Assembly: GCA_964410665.1 (NCBI GenBank) | Contig: CAYPIE010000018.1 | Location: 1 to 64,000, forward strand | Source of the DNA: CAYPIE01 sp964410665 | Lineage (GTDB): Bacteria; Planctomycetota; Planctomycetia; Gemmatales; Gemmataceae | Reading direction: 5' to 3' | Length of the DNA stretch: 64,000 nucleotides | Shown: positions 62,655 to 64,000 of the stretch, one piece after another | How the letters are laid out: each line of letters starts with the position of its first letter | Position numbering within the stretch: the stretch's first letter is position 1 | Translations under genes and position numbers: made by a program | The notes under the pieces: model-generated | Databases searched by the model: none | Seen by the model: only the letters and a program-made list of their open reading frames with translations | Told to the model about the DNA's origin: nothing

Positions 62655-64000
62655 ATGAGACTGGTTCGTTTCGCACTTGAGAATCCATATGCGATCCTTG
62701 CGCTGACGCTTGCCTTGTGCCTGCTTGGCTTGGCCATCCTGCCGGCTACCCAGATCGACATCCTGCCGGACTTCGAGAAGCCGGTGGTCGTGAGCTTCTT
62801 TTCCTATCCCGGGTTGCCCACCTTGGACATGGAGGGGAGTGTCACTTCACGCGTCGAGCGGGCGCTGACGCTGGCTGGGGGCATTGAGCATCAGGAGTCG
62901 CGGACGTTGCCGGGGGCAGCGGTGTTGAAGGTCTTCTTCCGCCCCGGAACCGACCCGAGCTCGGCGATGAATGATATTGTGAACCTCGAGGCTAGTGACA
63001 TGTTTCATTTGCCACCGGGGATCGAATACCCGTTTACCCTCCGGAGTGAACCGGCGAATCTACCCGTCGTCTTAGCGGCCATTTCGGGAGAGGGACTTAG
63101 TGAGACCGAGTTATATAAGATCGGCTACTATGCAGTACGGAATAAGATGGGCTCCCTGCGTGGCGTACAAATTCCGCATCCGTTTGGCGGCAAGTTCCGT
63201 CAGATGATGGTCTATGTCGATCCTTCTCGTTTACGCGCATTAGACCTCTCAGCGCGCGATGTCAGTGAGGCTTTGCGTGATGCCAACCTCGTTCTGGCCG
63301 CCGGCACTCTGAAGGTCGGCGATACCGACTTCCAAATCCATCCGACCAACACCCTGCCAACGACCGAGGAGATCGAGTCCGTCCCGATCGCAGTGCGGGA
63401 AGGCAAGCCGATCTTTATCCGTGATGTGGGCCGGGCTGTCGATGATGCTGCCATACAGACCAATATCGTCCGAGTGAATGGACGTCGGAGCGTTTACTGC
63501 CCCCTGTTGCGCGAACCTGGCGAAAACACGATCGCCGTGGTCGATCGCATCTACCAAGGAATCGCCACCGAGATCCCAAAGATGAAGGCCCGTGGCGACA
63601 TCCCCGAGGCAACGGACATCACTCTGGTGAGCGATCAGTCGATCTATATCCGTACCGCCATGCGGAATCTGCTCCTGGAAGTTGGCCTGGGGGCCCTGTT
63701 GGTCGGGGTAGTGGTGCTGGTGTTTTTGCGGCAATGGTTAGCCACCTTCGCGATCATCGCCGTGATCGTGATCTCGATCCTGGTTGGTGGGCTCGGTTTT
63801 AGTTTTACGGGACACACCATCAATGTGATGACCCTCGGCGGAGTGGCCTTGGCCGTGGGGACGGTGGTGGATGTTGGCATCGTGGTTGTAGAGAACATCG
63901 TTCGCCACGCACGGATGGGCAAGCGGATGCAACAGGCGGCTCAAGACGGTGCGGCCGAGGTGTCCTTGCCGGTATTGGCTGGCACGCTGACCACTTTGGC
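62655..64000 (+). CDS. RND efflux permease, partial at window edge
   Basis: The first 448 residues of an AcrB/CusA-type proton-driven permease are visible; the protein runs off the right edge (family length about 1000). The N-terminal helix begins MRLVRFALENPYAILALTLAL, followed by a periplasmic porter region with TQIDILPDFEKPVVVSFFSYPGL and VERALTLAGGIEHQES, and the membrane region with LLVGVVVLVFLRQWLATFAI and LGGVALAVGTVVDVGIVVVENI. The residue pattern IDILPDF and SYPGLP suggests the CusA/CzcA branch (heavy-metal efflux) more than multidrug AcrB, but this is not firm. It follows the adaptor by 16 nt. Confidence 0.93.
   Translation, partial: MRLVRFALENPYAILALTLALCLLGLAILPATQIDILPDFEKPVVVSFFSYPGLPTLDMEGSVTSRVERALTLAGGIEHQESRTLPGAAVLKVFFRPGTDPSSAMNDIVNLEASDMFHLPPGIEYPFTLRSEPANLPVVLAAISGEGLSETELYKIGYYAVRNKMGSLRGVQIPHPFGGKFRQMMVYVDPSRLRALDLSARDVSEALRDANLVLAAGTLKVGDTDFQIHPTNTLPTTEEIESVPIAVREGKPIFIRDVGRAVDDAAIQTNIVRVNGRRSVYCPLLREPGENTIAVVDRIYQGIATEIPKMKARGDIPEATDITLVSDQSIYIRTAMRNLLLEVGLGALLVGVVVLVFLRQWLATFAIIAVIVISILVGGLGFSFTGHTINVMTLGGVALAVGTVVDVGIVVVENIVRHARMGKRMQQAAQDGAAEVSLPVLAGTLTTL

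Overview
The window looks like chromosomal DNA of a planctomycete, probably of the Gemmata side of the phylum. The evidence is a DUF1549/DUF1553 cytochrome-type protein, a BBP7-type outer-membrane barrel, many large secreted proteins of unknown function, a TIGR02270 protein, HEAT-repeat proteins, moderately high GC and many Shine-Dalgarno-led GTG/TTG starts. I see no rRNA or tRNA gene, no CRISPR array and no intact insertion sequence. A run of 10 N marks a scaffold gap at 47892-47901.

Layout. 1-5649: a Tat-exported metallophosphoesterase and hemF, a repeat-rich intergenic stretch, a secreted protein of unknown function and an exported methyltransferase. 5913-9510: sdhC-sdhA-sdhB (respiratory complex II) closed by a strong hairpin. 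9635-15963: rarA (apparently starting at ATC), a Uma2 nuclease-like protein, an exported S9 peptidase, a GNAT acetyltransferase, an LptB-type ATPase with an unusual C-terminal extension and a DinB-like protein, ended by a clear terminator. 15971-17927: a secreted protein and RNase PH.

18096-36537 is the accessory region. On the minus strand, a three-gene operon encodes two membrane-anchored proteins that look like caspase-fold pseudoenzymes (one also carries a VWA domain with an intact MIDAS) and a secreted protein with a carboxypeptidase-regulatory-like domain. Divergent from it, on the plus strand, lies a type VI secretion-style effector cassette: VgrG with a tandem-repeat spike, a DUF6484 protein, a DUF2169 protein, a ketoacyl-synthase-like protein lacking all catalytic residues, a DUF4150 (PAAR-like) protein with a GHH-type nuclease tail, a propeller-like protein (possible immunity or adaptor) and a TIGR02270 protein. 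No sheath, tube, baseplate or membrane-complex gene is in the window. This divergent pair is the best candidate for an undescribed system.

36531-55088 holds cell-envelope genes: two outer-membrane barrels, a HEAT-repeat protein, a MazG-like pyrophosphohydrolase, a membrane protein coupled to an ABC ATPase, galE, a Cys-rich exported protein, the gap flanked by inverted repeats, the DUF1549/DUF1553 protein, a nucleotidyltransferase-HD fusion and several small exported or membrane proteins. 55232-64000 contains a seven-PAS hybrid histidine kinase and an RND efflux system: a TolC-like lipoprotein divergent from an adaptor and a permease that runs off the right edge.
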